Positions 35,756-44,219 of a DNA stretch of 64,000 nt are shown here, one piece after another. Each line of letters begins with the position of its first letter. Position 1 is the stretch's first letter. Source of the stretch: an uncultured Clostridia bacterium (GTDB taxonomy: Bacteria > Bacillota > Clostridia > UBA1381); assembly GCA_934444735.1 (NCBI GenBank), contig CAKSDE010000012.1, forward strand, positions 1-64,000. The letters are read 5' to 3'. The translations under genes were made by a program, and so were the position numbers. The notes under the pieces are model-generated. The model had not been told where the DNA came from. It saw only the letters and a program-made list of their open reading frames with translations, and did not search any database.

Positions 35756-36706
35756 ATGAAGAAAATATGTGTTTTGTTAATGCTTTTGCTCATACCGTCT
35801 GTGGCTTTTGCATATTCCGATGTCCCGGAAGAGGGAGAGTTGGGTGAGGCGGTGTATGCTTTATCTGAAAAAGGAGTTATAGACGGATATTCGGACGGGA
35901 CATTCCGACCGGATAAGCCGATTACACGCGGTGAGCTGTGCAAAATGATAAATGTATTGTTTAATTTTACCGATGTCGGAAAAAACGACTTTTCCGATAT
36001 TAAGTATGATGACTGGTTCTATACCAATGTTCTGATTGCGAATGAATATGGGTATATAAAGGGCTATACGGACGGAACATTTAAAGGAGACAATAATGTT
36101 ACGCGTGAGCAGGCGAGCGTTATTGTCGACAGAATCACGCCGCTTTTGGAAATTGATGACTATACCCCGATAAATGATGAAGTTTCGGATTGGGCGCGTG
36201 ATTCGGTGCAGATGATTGCCAATCATAAGCTTTTAAAGACAGACGAAAACGGTAATTTTCGGGCAAAAGAGAATATAACGCGCGGTGAGCTGGCAATGCT
36301 TTTAAAACCGTTTATTCCGGTGGAAAGAAATGATATGAGCGAGGGTGAACAGGGTACAAATGCCGAGATTGCTATTGCAAATGCGGTAGTGTATGCAAAT
36401 TTGCAGGCGGCGATAAGAGATATTGAAAGCGTTGAATTTAACGAAAACGAGAAGCCTGTGATAAATGATGTGCTGACTGGTCTTAAAGGAACGGTGGAGG
36501 CAGGTTTGAACGGTCATCTGATAAATAAAAACTATGTGGTGACACATTATGCAACCGAAATTAATAGAGCAAGAGCTGCATATAAGAACATGACCGATGA
36601 TGAAAAGGGTTATTTTCATACCAACATTGTAAAGCTGAATAACAGCACACTCATCTTCCTGCAAACATACTTTTTGGGAGATAAGCCAATTCTTGGATCG
36701 GATTAA
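35756..36706 (+). CDS. SLH-domain surface protein
   Basis: This 316-residue exported protein has a signal peptide (1-19, AFA). Three SLH repeats fill about residues 20-185: GVIDGYSDGTFRPDKPITRG, GYIKGYTDGTFKGDNNVT and the less canonical HKLLKTDENGNFRAKENITR. The roughly 120-residue C-terminal region is helical and unrecognised. SLH repeats at the N-terminus would bind the wall polymer and leave the tail to interact with a partner, plausibly the membrane-anchored protein encoded 16 nt upstream. RBS GGAAGGGAG. Confidence 0.85.
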   Translation: MKKICVLLMLLLIPSVAFAYSDVPEEGELGEAVYALSEKGVIDGYSDGTFRPDKPITRGELCKMINVLFNFTDVGKNDFSDIKYDDWFYTNVLIANEYGYIKGYTDGTFKGDNNVTREQASVIVDRITPLLEIDDYTPINDEVSDWARDSVQMIANHKLLKTDENGNFRAKENITRGELAMLLKPFIPVERNDMSEGEQGTNAEIAIANAVVYANLQAAIRDIESVEFNENEKPVINDVLTGLKGTVEAGLNGHLINKNYVVTHYATEINRARAAYKNMTDDEKGYFHTNIVKLNNSTLIFLQTYFLGDKPILGSD

Positions 36707-36718
36707 AAAGAAAGGGGC

Positions 36719-36785
36719 TGTAAAAAAACTCCGGAACGCAAGAAAAGAAGTAAAGCACACACATTATAGAAAATATAATTGTTAC
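36719..36785 (+). repeat. Dispersed repeat family A, copy 2
   Basis: ACTCCGGAACGCAAGAAAA and the trailing AATATAATTGTTACG match the copy at 29719. It opens a 328-bp gene-free stretch (36707-37034) that also contains an AAAATCAT/ATGATTTT hairpin (36809-36829), the element at 36857 and a family-B palindrome. Confidence 0.7.
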
Positions 36786-36856
36786 GTTTTAGTTTTATCG
36801 CGGTAGAAAAATCATAAAATATGATTTTTCGTATGATTTTTTCTTTTCTTGCTATC

Positions 36857-36929
36857 AACAAACTTCGCCCTCGGAGTACCCGTGTACGCCGTCGGGTAAC
36901 CCAAAGCTAAAGCTTTGGCTCAGTTTGTT
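36857..36929. repeat. Small structured repeat element with flanking inverted repeats
   Basis: AACAAACT (36857-36864) and AGTTTGTT (36922-36929) bound a GC-rich core containing CTCGGAGTA-6 nt-TACGCCGTCG and the hairpin CCAAAGCTAAAGCTTTGG. The core motif recurs in the tandem array at 58413, which suggests a dispersed family. Confidence 0.5.
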
Positions 36930-36968
36930 AATTCCAAAGCTTTTTTCCTATCCCCTCTAAAAAACAAA

Positions 36969-37008
36969 GGCTGTAAAAAAATCAATTGATTTTTTTACAG
37001 CCCCTTTT
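36969..37008 (+). terminator. Palindromic terminator, family B copy 3
   Basis: GGCTGTAAAAAAA-TCAATTGA-TTTTTTTACAGCC is a near-perfect palindrome just upstream of the pyridoxamine kinase gene. Confidence 0.8.
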
Positions 37009-37034
37009 CAAAATGCAGAGAATGGAGAATAATT

Positions 37035-37874
37035 ATGCAACAAAAAAGAGTTATGGCAATAAATGATATATCCTGTTTCGGAAAATGCTCGCTTACCGTA
37101 GCGCTGCCGGTGCTTTCCGCGGCAGGGCTTGAGGCGTGTCCGCTGCCGACTGCGCTTTTATCCACTCATACCGGCGGATTTTCGGATTTTACATTTGAAA
37201 ATCTTGACGGTCAGATGATGCCGATAACCGCACATTGGAAAAAGCTGGGTTTGGAATTTGATGCGATATATTCGGGTTATCTTGCCTCAAACGAACAGAT
37301 TGAATATGTTTCGGAGATAATCGGCTCTTTTAAAAAGGAGAGTACAACCGTCCTGATTGATCCGGTAATGGGTGATAACGGCAAGCTCTATACCGGTTTT
37401 GATACGGCTTTTGCGCAGAAAATGAGAAAGCTTTGCCAAAAGGCGGATATTACAGTTCCGAATATAACCGAAACCTCCTATCTTTTGGACATACCTTTTT
37501 TGGAGAGCTACAGCAGGGAAAATATTGAGGATATTTTCAAAAGATTTGCCGCACTTGATATAAAAAATGCGGTTGTTACCGGAATACCTCTTGAAAACGG
37601 GAAGATAGGGTGCGCGTTCTCGGAAAAGGAGAATATCGCAGTTCTTGAAAATAACATGGTTGAGGGTATGTATCACGGCACGGGCGATGTTTTTGCGTCT
37701 GCGTTTTTAGGCGCGTTTATGAAAAACGGTGATATATATAAATCGGTCGCTTTGGCACAGAAGTACGTTTACGATTGTATTCTGCGTACAAAAGAGCGGT
37801 GTGGAACAAGTCATTACGGTATTGATTTTGAGCCGCTTATCGGGGATTTTTGTGAGTCTTTGCAAAAACTCTGA
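37035..37874 (+). CDS. Pyridoxamine/pyridoxal kinase (PdxK/PdxY family)
   Basis: This 279-residue cytoplasmic ribokinase-fold enzyme phosphorylates B6 vitamers in PLP salvage. It begins INDISCFGKCSLTVALPVLSAAG, with STHTGGF lining the substrate pocket (about residue 44). DPVMGDNGKLY and NITETSYLL form the middle. YHGTGDVFASA, with the catalytic Asp in GTGD (about residue 218), completes the ATP site. The RBS AATGGAGAA is weak but well spaced. It is monocistronic, with a palindromic terminator upstream and a new promoter after it. Confidence 0.9.
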   Translation: MQQKRVMAINDISCFGKCSLTVALPVLSAAGLEACPLPTALLSTHTGGFSDFTFENLDGQMMPITAHWKKLGLEFDAIYSGYLASNEQIEYVSEIIGSFKKESTTVLIDPVMGDNGKLYTGFDTAFAQKMRKLCQKADITVPNITETSYLLDIPFLESYSRENIEDIFKRFAALDIKNAVVTGIPLENGKIGCAFSEKENIAVLENNMVEGMYHGTGDVFASAFLGAFMKNGDIYKSVALAQKYVYDCILRTKERCGTSHYGIDFEPLIGDFCESLQKL

Positions 37875-37956
37875 ACAAAATAAACAAAACATTCGAGTTG
37901 AAAATGAAAAAATATATATTATGTGCAGAAACTTTATCTTATTTTCGTGTTATCAC

Positions 37957-37985
37957 TTTACAACGCTAAAGTTTTATGGTATTAT
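37957..37985 (+). promoter_or_regulatory. Promoter of the amino-acid ABC transporter operon
   Basis: TTTACA (37957-37962), 17-bp spacer, TATTAT (37980-37985) with TATGG before it. Confidence 0.7.
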
Positions 37986-38057
37986 ATACCCATGTTAAAC
38001 GCAGGAAAACAAATTCAGCTTGCGTATTTATGAATTTTAAGAAAGAGGTAAGGGATT

Positions 38058-38876
38058 ATGAAAAAATTTATAACAATTCTTTTGGCGGCAGGACTTTTGA
38101 CAGGTTTAACGTCATGCGGAAATAAGACGGCAGAAAACGATGCGGAAAATACTGCTGAAAATACACAGGAGACATCAGGCTCTGATCTTGACTACATAAA
38201 GCAAAAAGGCAAGATGGTTATCGGTATAACCGAGTATGAGCCGATGAACTATAAAGATGAAAACGGCGAATGGACAGGGTTTGATACCGAATTTGCACAG
38301 GCTGTTGCAAAGGAGCTGGGCGTTGAGGCTGAGTTTATCGTAATTGAGTGGGATAACAAGATTATGGAGCTTGATTCAAAGGCTATCGACAGTGTATGGA
38401 ACGGCATGACAATTACCGATGAAGTTAAAAAGGGCATGAGCTGCACAGATCCGTATGTTGTAAACGCACAGGTTGTTGTTGCGGATAAGTCGAAGATTGA
38501 CAGCTATAAGTCGGTTGAAGATTTAGCGGATGTTTCGTTTGTTGCAGAGGCAGGCTCGGCAGGTGAGAAGGCTATAACAGAAGCAGGATATGAATGTACA
38601 GAGGTTGGATCGCAGTCCGACGCATTGCTTGAGGTTTCATCGGGCGCGGCAGATGCGTGTGTGATCGATATAACAATGGCAAAGGCGATGACAGGCGAGG
38701 GCACAAGCTATGAGTCATTGGCATCGGGCTTGGCGCTGACATCTGAAGAATACGGAATAGGTTTCAGAAAGGATTCTGATGTGACGGCTGCGGTAAATGA
38801 CATTATCAAGAAGTTTAAAGAGGACGGTACTTTGGCAAGCTTGGCTGAAAAGTATAATCTTACAATTGCCGAATAA
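38058..38876 (+). CDS. Polar amino-acid ABC transporter substrate-binding lipoprotein
   Basis: This 272-residue extracytoplasmic binding protein of the SBP_bac_3 family would deliver an amino acid to the permease encoded next. The signal peptide ends in a lipobox, LTSC, with lipidated C20. An Asn/Glu-rich spacer follows, then YIKQKGKMVIGITEYEPMNY, ENGEWTGFDTEFAQAVAKEL and the typical tail FRKDSDVTAAVNDIIKKFKEDG. The ligand cannot be deduced. It is the first gene of a three-gene operon and is separated from the permease gene by an intrinsic terminator. Confidence 0.92.
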   Translation: MKKFITILLAAGLLTGLTSCGNKTAENDAENTAENTQETSGSDLDYIKQKGKMVIGITEYEPMNYKDENGEWTGFDTEFAQAVAKELGVEAEFIVIEWDNKIMELDSKAIDSVWNGMTITDEVKKGMSCTDPYVVNAQVVVADKSKIDSYKSVEDLADVSFVAEAGSAGEKAITEAGYECTEVGSQSDALLEVSSGAADACVIDITMAKAMTGEGTSYESLASGLALTSEEYGIGFRKDSDVTAAVNDIIKKFKEDGTLASLAEKYNLTIAE

Positions 38877-38892
38877 TCAATCAGCTTAGAAT

Positions 38893-38931
38893 AAAACAGG
38901 CAGGAGACCTTATGTGGTTTCCTGTTTTGTT
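38893..38931 (+). terminator. Intrinsic terminator inside the ABC operon
   Basis: AAAACAGG (38893-38900), then AGACC, pairs with GGTTTCCTGTTTT (38916-38928), followed by GTTG. It lies 17 nt after the binding-protein stop and would let only part of transcription reach the permease and ATPase genes, setting excess binding protein. It covers the most upstream ATG (38912) of the permease frame. Confidence 0.75.
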
Positions 38932-38956
38932 GCGTTATTATGAAAGTGGGTATACT

Positions 38957-39652
38957 ATGTTTTGGAATGTTACGATGTCCCTTTTGTCGGGATTTCTGAT
39001 GACTTTAAAGATTTTTGCACTGACACTGCTGTTTTCACTGCCGATCGGGCTTATACTGAGCTTTGGCTCAATGAGCAAATTTAAACCGCTTAAGTGGCTT
39101 GTGAAGGTTATTGTCTGGATTATACGCGGAACGCCGCTTATGCTGCAGCTTATAACCATATATTACGTTCCCGGCTTGACGGGAAGATGGGCAGCAAGTC
39201 TGGGTATCAGCAATGCGTTTATCGATTGGCTGGCGAGCTGGAGCGTGCCGGACAGATTTTTTGCAATCATGGTTGCGTTTATAATAAATTATTCCTGCTA
39301 TTTTTCGGAGATATACCGAGGTGGAATCGAGAGTATGTCCAAAGGGCAGTATGAGGCGGGGCAGGTTTTGGGTATGACCAAAGTACAGGTATTCTTTAAG
39401 GTAATACTTTTCCAGGTTATAAAAAAGATCGTGCCGCCGATGAGTAATGAAATTATCACGCTTGTAAAGGATACTTCACTGGCAAGAATCATTGCGGTGT
39501 ACGAAATAATCTGGGCGGCACAGGTATTTACCAAAAAAGGCGGTTTGTTGTGGCCGCTGTTCTATACCGGTGCGTTTTACCTGATATTCAACGGTTTGCT
39601 GACGATTTTGTTCGGTTATATTGAAAAAAAGATGAATTATTATGAAGTCTAA
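38957..39652 (+). CDS. Amino-acid ABC transporter permease (HisM/GlnP type)
   Basis: This 231-residue inner-membrane permease has about five hydrophobic segments. The family signatures are FLMTLKIFALTLLFSLPIGL, WIIRGTPLMLQL (about residue 57), and the EAA loop GGIESMSKGQYEAGQVLGMT (about 132-151), which contacts the ATPase. I prefer the start at ATG 38957 (MFWNVT, GTGGG upstream). The in-frame ATG at 38912 with CAGGAGA would give 246 residues but lies within the terminator hairpin. The ATPase gene follows after 16 nt. Confidence 0.85.
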   Translation: MFWNVTMSLLSGFLMTLKIFALTLLFSLPIGLILSFGSMSKFKPLKWLVKVIVWIIRGTPLMLQLITIYYVPGLTGRWAASLGISNAFIDWLASWSVPDRFFAIMVAFIINYSCYFSEIYRGGIESMSKGQYEAGQVLGMTKVQVFFKVILFQVIKKIVPPMSNEIITLVKDTSLARIIAVYEIIWAAQVFTKKGGLLWPLFYTGAFYLIFNGLLTILFGYIEKKMNYYEV

Positions 39653-39668
39653 ATGAGGATTAAAAGAT

Positions 39669-40457
39669 ATGGCTATTTTGGAAGTTAATAATATCTGTAA
39701 AAGATTCGGGAAAACGGAGGTTTTAAAAGGGATAAACTTTTCCATGCAGGAGGGCGAGGTTATATCGATAATAGGCTCGTCGGGGAGCGGAAAAACAACG
39801 CTTTTGCGCTGCATTGGCTTTTTGGAAAAGGCTGATATCGGCTTTATTAAAGTAGAGGACAAAGTGATTTTTGACTCTTGCGATAAGGAAAAGAGATCGG
39901 CGAAAATGATGCGTGAGATGCAGCTGAATTTCGGTTTTGTATTCCAGTCTTTTAACCTTTTTCCGCAGTATACGGCATTGGAAAATGTTATGCTTGCACC
40001 AAAGCTTTTGGCTAAAAACCGTGCAGATTTTAAAGAGAGAAAGAAAGAGATATTTGCAGAGATTGAAGAAAACGCAAAATCACTTCTTATGCGCGCAGGA
40101 ATAAAGGACGATAAATTTAATAATTACCCGTGCGAGCTGTCGGGCGGCCAACAGCAGAGAGTGGCGATTGTGCGCGCGCTTGCGCTGAACCCGAAAATAA
40201 TGCTCTTTGATGAACCGACTTCGGCTCTCGATCCCGAGATAACAAATGAGGTTTTAAAGGTAATAAAATCGCTTGCGGAGGAAAATATGACGATGATTAT
40301 CGTCACTCACGAGATGGCTTTTGCAAGAAATGTTTCGGATAGAATTATATTTATGGATAACGGTGTGGTGGAAGAAGAGGGAACACCGGAGGAGATTATG
40401 CTGAATCCGAAAAGCGAGCGGCTAAAGGAGTTTTTGAGTACGGTTAATTATAAGTAA
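39669..40457 (+). CDS. Amino-acid ABC transporter ATP-binding protein (GlnQ type)
   Basis: This 262-residue ATPase powers the transporter encoded by the two preceding genes. It has Walker A GSSGSGKTT (about 36-44), a Q-loop in FVFQSFNLFP, ABC signature LSGGQQQR, Walker B IMLFDEP, D-loop SALDPE and switch His in VTHEMAFA. A short insertion after the Q-loop (APKLLAKNRADFKERKKEIF) makes it slightly longer than the usual 240-245. It ends 8 nt before a perfect palindromic terminator. Confidence 0.95.
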   Translation: MAILEVNNICKRFGKTEVLKGINFSMQEGEVISIIGSSGSGKTTLLRCIGFLEKADIGFIKVEDKVIFDSCDKEKRSAKMMREMQLNFGFVFQSFNLFPQYTALENVMLAPKLLAKNRADFKERKKEIFAEIEENAKSLLMRAGIKDDKFNNYPCELSGGQQQRVAIVRALALNPKIMLFDEPTSALDPEITNEVLKVIKSLAEENMTMIIVTHEMAFARNVSDRIIFMDNGVVEEEGTPEEIMLNPKSERLKEFLSTVNYK

Positions 40458-40465
40458 GGGACATA

Positions 40466-40501
40466 GGGTTGTTAAAAAGTCAATTGACTTTTTAACAACC
40501 C
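40466..40501. terminator. Bidirectional palindromic terminator, family B copy 4
   Basis: GGGTTGTTAAAAAGT-CAATTG-ACTTTTTAACAACCC is a perfect 36-bp palindrome between convergent genes. It differs in sequence from the other copies on both arms, so pairing is preserved by compensatory changes. Confidence 0.9.
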
Positions 40502-40503
40502 TC

Positions 40504-41400
40504 TTATATTCTATCAAAAAATTCCGGTATAAAACTCTCGTCGGCGGTTTCTTTATCCTGAACATACGCGTTTTTTATACCGATATTGACGGCATAATCC
40601 AAAAGGCAGTTATAATACTCCCATGATACCTTTTTTTGCAGATTTAACGGTAAATTTGCGCCTTTTATCGGAGTGTACTGATTCATGATGCTTATATAAA
40701 TATCATCCGAAAAAGTGTGGTAAAGATAGTCGAGGACTTTTTTTGAATCGAACAAAAGCCCGGGCAGCATGAGGTGGCGGACAATTGTGCCGGTGAGTGC
40801 GATGCCGTCTGAATCGAATTTTACACTTCCTGTCTGGCGCACCATTTCTTCTAAGCTTTTTGACGCATATTCAAAATATTTCGGTGCATTGGAGTAAGAG
40901 ATTGCGTATTTATCGCTGAAATATTTAAAGTCGGGAAGGTAAATATCTATGTAGCCGTCAAGCGCTTTGATTGTTTCGTACTTTTCATATCCGCTTGTGT
41001 TGTAGACGATCGGAATCTTTAGCCCTCTTGATTTTGCAATGTCAAGAGCTTCGATAATCTGTACGGCATAGTGCGTCGGGGTGACGAGATTGATATTTAA
41101 AGCACCGTTTTCCTGCTGTTCCAAAAACAGTTCGGCTAAACGCTCGTTGCTTATTTCTTCGCCCATTTGAGCACGGCTTATTTTATGGTTCTGGCAGAAT
41201 ATGCATTTTAGCGTACAACCCGAAAAAAATACTGTTCCCGAGCCTTTTGTGCCTGAAATACACGGTTCCTCCCAAAAATGCAGCGCACTTCTTGCAACCT
41301 TGACATCTATACCGCCTCCGCAAAATCCGAGATTGCCCGAAAGTCGGTCAACACCGCAATTTCGGGGACACAGACGGCAATTGTTTAATAAATCAATCAT
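40504..41400 (-). CDS. Radical SAM protein, pyruvate formate-lyase activase-like
   Basis: This 298-residue iron-sulfur enzyme has the radical SAM CxxxCxxC as C62/C66/C69 in GCTLKCIFCQN. An N-terminal Cys cluster (C8, C11, C15, C27) is typical of the PflX/PflA-like subgroup. The barrel continues with NLVTPTHYAVQII, PIVYNTSGYE and IDIYLPDFKY. The target of activation is unknown, and no glycyl-radical enzyme is encoded nearby. The start is the ATG at 41400 after GAGGTG; an earlier in-frame TTG lies upstream of that RBS. Confidence 0.85.
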   Translation of the reverse strand: MIDLLNNCRLCPRNCGVDRLSGNLGFCGGGIDVKVARSALHFWEEPCISGTKGSGTVFFSGCTLKCIFCQNHKISRAQMGEEISNERLAELFLEQQENGALNINLVTPTHYAVQIIEALDIAKSRGLKIPIVYNTSGYEKYETIKALDGYIDIYLPDFKYFSDKYAISYSNAPKYFEYASKSLEEMVRQTGSVKFDSDGIALTGTIVRHLMLPGLLFDSKKVLDYLYHTFSDDIYISIMNQYTPIKGANLPLNLQKKVSWEYYNCLLDYAVNIGIKNAYVQDKETADESFIPEFFDRI

Positions 41401-41477
41401 TTTACACCTCAAATTATTCTATATACAACTTTTATTGGTATTATATCACAATTTTTTATCTTTTACAACATAAAACC

Positions 41478-41506
41478 TTGCAAATTTCGCATGGATATTG
41501 TATAAT
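41478..41506 (+). promoter_or_regulatory. Promoter of the YnbB-family gene
   Basis: TTGCAA (41478-41483), 17-bp spacer, TATAAT (41501-41506). Confidence 0.7.
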
Positions 41507-41559
41507 ATAGTAGAATGAAGTGTTTTGTGCTTTTTAATACTATGTCAAGAAGGGATATA

Positions 41560-42846
41560 ATGAATAAAAATCAATTTATAGAAGAGAAATTCGGGATTTC
41601 CCCAAAAGCTATAGAGCTGATTGATTCGGCTGAGGCAGAGGTGAGAGATTCGTTTGAGTACGTGGAAAAGGTAGCAGAGATAAACCAGATGCGTGTTTTG
41701 GACGCGTTTTCGCATAACAGAGTCAGCGAGGCTCATTTTGCACCGACCTCGGGCTATGGCAATGATGATTTGGGAAGAGATGCATTGGACACTGTTTTCG
41801 CAGAGCTTTTCGAGTGCGAGGACGCACTGGTGCGCCATAATTTCATATCGGGCACTCATGCGATTTCGACTGCACTTTTTGGTGTGTTGCGCACGGGCGA
41901 TACGATGCTTTCGGTTACGGGAGATCCGTATGATACGCTTTTGGACGTTATCGGAATCACGGGCGAGCCGGGAAACGGATCTTTAAAAGATTTCGGCATT
42001 GAATATATCGCAACCGAGCTTGATGAGAATAGTGAGATTGATTATGATAAGGTAAAAAAGATTTTATCGGAAAAATTCATAAAAGCCGTTTTTATACAAC
42101 GCTCGAAAGGCTATGGCTGGAGAAAGACATATTCTCCCGAGGAAATAGGCAAAATAATAAAGTTTGTAAAAGACATTTCGCCCAAAACCATATGCATTGT
42201 GGATAATTGCTACGGTGAGTTTACCGATATACATGAGCCTACATATTACGGTGCGGACTTGTGCATAGGCTCTCTTATAAAAAATGCCGGCGGCGGACTT
42301 GCACAAACGGGCGGATATATTGCAGGCGCGAAAAAATACGTTGAGCTTTGCGCATACAGACTGACCTCGGTCGGAATAGGCAAAGAGGGCGGAGCAACGC
42401 TCGGACTTAATAAATCAATGTTCCAGGGCGCTTTTATGGCGCCGCACACGGTGTCACAGGCGATAAAGGGCGCGATTCTCTGCGCTAAGGTTTATGAAAA
42501 GCTTGGTTTTGACGTGTCCCCCAAAGCGGAGGAACGGCGCTATGATATAATACAATCGGTCAAGTTTGAAGATCCCGAAAAACTTATTGCGTTTTGCCGA
42601 GGTATTCAAAAGGGTGCGCCGGTGGACTCGTTCGTTGTGCCGGAGCCGTATGAAATGCCGGGATACCATGATCCGATCATAATGGCGGCGGGAGCATTTG
42701 TACAGGGTGCGTCGATTGAACTTAGTGCGGACGGACCGGTAAAGCCGCCGTATATTGCGTATATGCAGGGCGGACTTACCTATGAATCGGCGAGATTCGG
42801 AATTTTGATGTCGGTTCATGTAATGCAGGATAAGGGACTGATATAA
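41560..42846 (+). CDS. YnbB-family PLP enzyme (methionine gamma-lyase-like)
   Basis: This 428-residue fold-type-I PLP enzyme belongs to the Met_gamma_lyase/aluminium-resistance family (PF06838, like B. subtilis YnbB). Features are FAPTSGYGNDDLGRD, FISGTHAIST (phosphate-binding segment), VDNCYGEF and the probable PLP lysine in GSLIKNAGGGLAQTGGYIAG. The C-terminus has AGAFVQGASIELSADGP and YMQGGLTYESAR. The biological substrate is not established for the family. The start is the ATG at 41560 with AAGAAGGG, although the frame stays open upstream to 41515. Confidence 0.88.
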   Translation: MNKNQFIEEKFGISPKAIELIDSAEAEVRDSFEYVEKVAEINQMRVLDAFSHNRVSEAHFAPTSGYGNDDLGRDALDTVFAELFECEDALVRHNFISGTHAISTALFGVLRTGDTMLSVTGDPYDTLLDVIGITGEPGNGSLKDFGIEYIATELDENSEIDYDKVKKILSEKFIKAVFIQRSKGYGWRKTYSPEEIGKIIKFVKDISPKTICIVDNCYGEFTDIHEPTYYGADLCIGSLIKNAGGGLAQTGGYIAGAKKYVELCAYRLTSVGIGKEGGATLGLNKSMFQGAFMAPHTVSQAIKGAILCAKVYEKLGFDVSPKAEERRYDIIQSVKFEDPEKLIAFCRGIQKGAPVDSFVVPEPYEMPGYHDPIIMAAGAFVQGASIELSADGPVKPPYIAYMQGGLTYESARFGILMSVHVMQDKGLI

Positions 42847-42853
42847 AAAAAGA

Positions 42854-42923
42854 TGTAAAAAAACTCCGGAACGCAAGATAAAGAAGAAAAGGCTCTTTAA
42901 AAATCAATTGATTTTTTTAGCAG
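42854..42923 (+). repeat. Repeat A copy 3 fused to palindrome B copy 5
   Basis: ACTCCGGAACGCAAGA (repeat A core, 42863-42878) is followed 12 nt later by GGCTCTTTAAAAATCAATTGA and a T-rich arm (imperfect family-B palindrome). It lies between the YnbB gene and hisS and probably terminates the former. Confidence 0.65.
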
Positions 42924-42965
42924 TTCAAATTACTTATAATAAAAAAACTACAAGGAGTGAAATAT

Positions 42966-44216
42966 ATGCTGATAACACAATCACCTAAGGGAACGGAGGA
43001 TTTGCTCCCTCAGGACAGCTACAGATGGCAGTATCTTGAAAAGAGTTTTAAAGATGTTTGCGACAGCTTCGGATATAAGGAGATACGAGTGCCTACTTTT
43101 GAGCATACCGAGCTTTTTGAGCGAGGTGTGGGAGATACGACCGACGTTGTACAAAAACAGATGTACACATTTTTGGATAAGGGCGGCAGAAGTGTGACAC
43201 TTCGTCCGGAGGGTACGTCCTCTGTTGCAAGGTGCTTTTTGCAGCACAGTCTGTATGCACAGGCAATGCCTTTGAAGATGTTTTATAATGCGGCGTGTTT
43301 CAGATATGAAAATAAGCAAAAAGGCAGATTGAGAGAATTTCATCAGTTCGGTGTGGAGGCATTCGGCTCATACGGACCGTCAATAGACGCGGAAATAATC
43401 AGTCTGGCGCTTACCTTTTTAAAGAATGTCGGACTTTCGGATTTGTCGGTAAATATCAATAGTATCGGCTGCCCGGAATGCAGAAAAAAATATAATGAGG
43501 CACTGAAGGAATATTTCAGACCGCATCTTTCGGAGCTGTGCCAAACCTGCAATGAGCGGTTTGAGAGAAATCCTTTGCGTATTTTGGACTGTAAATCTCC
43601 GATTTGCGGGGAGTTTGCAAAGGGTGCGCCCACGATTTTGGAGTATATCTGCGATGATTGCCGTGAGCATTTTACGGGCTTGCAGAAATATCTTGATGCG
43701 ATGCAGATACAGTATAAAATCGATACCGGCATTGTGCGCGGACTGGATTACTACACCAAGACGGTATTTGAGATAATAAGCGGACCGTTTACGGTGTGCG
43801 GCGGCGGAAGATATGACGGTATGATTGAGGAGTTCGGCGGTGACAGTGTGCCGGGGATCGGATTTGGTCTCGGAATTGAGCGCCTTTTGATACGTCTTGA
43901 CGATTTGGGTATCGAAATCCCGAAAGAGGACGGTATAGATCTGTATATCGCGCCTTTGGGAGATGACGCGCGTATATTTGTGCAGAAGCTTGTTTATGAT
44001 TTGAGAAAACAGGGAGCAAATGTTGAAACGGATCATATGCAAAGAGGCTTAAAAGCACAAATGAAATATGCAAATAAAATCGGCGCGAAATACAGCGTGG
44101 TTATCGGCGATGATGAGATAAAAAACAACGTGGTGAATCTTAAAAATATGGATTCGGGCGATGAAGAAAAAGTTATTTTGAATGATATAATTTCGGTGAT
44201 AAAGGAAGGAAGATAA
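42966..44216 (+). CDS. hisS: Histidyl-tRNA synthetase
   Basis: This 416-residue class II synthetase charges tRNA-His in the cytoplasm. It begins PKGTEDLLP and has motif 2 in LRPEGTSSVARCF (about residue 80). The histidine-specific LDYYTKTVFE (about 260) and CGGGRYDGM follow. Motif 3 is FGLGIERLL, and the last roughly 95 residues are the anticodon-binding domain. The RBS AAGGAG sits just before the ATG at 42966. The aspS gene starts 3 nt after its stop, a common pairing in Firmicutes. I saw no T-box in the 119-nt gap upstream. Confidence 0.97.
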   Translation: MLITQSPKGTEDLLPQDSYRWQYLEKSFKDVCDSFGYKEIRVPTFEHTELFERGVGDTTDVVQKQMYTFLDKGGRSVTLRPEGTSSVARCFLQHSLYAQAMPLKMFYNAACFRYENKQKGRLREFHQFGVEAFGSYGPSIDAEIISLALTFLKNVGLSDLSVNINSIGCPECRKKYNEALKEYFRPHLSELCQTCNERFERNPLRILDCKSPICGEFAKGAPTILEYICDDCREHFTGLQKYLDAMQIQYKIDTGIVRGLDYYTKTVFEIISGPFTVCGGGRYDGMIEEFGGDSVPGIGFGLGIERLLIRLDDLGIEIPKEDGIDLYIAPLGDDARIFVQKLVYDLRKQGANVETDHMQRGLKAQMKYANKIGAKYSVVIGDDEIKNNVVNLKNMDSGDEEKVILNDIISVIKEGR

Positions 44217-44219
44217 AAA

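Noticed and set aside
38912..38956. Upstream ATG as permease start
   Set aside because: It lies inside a terminator hairpin and gives an N-terminus longer than the family norm; kept only as an alternative.
42847..42965. T-box leader upstream of hisS-aspS
   Set aside because: The gap is too short and lacks the T-box consensus; it holds repeats A and B instead.
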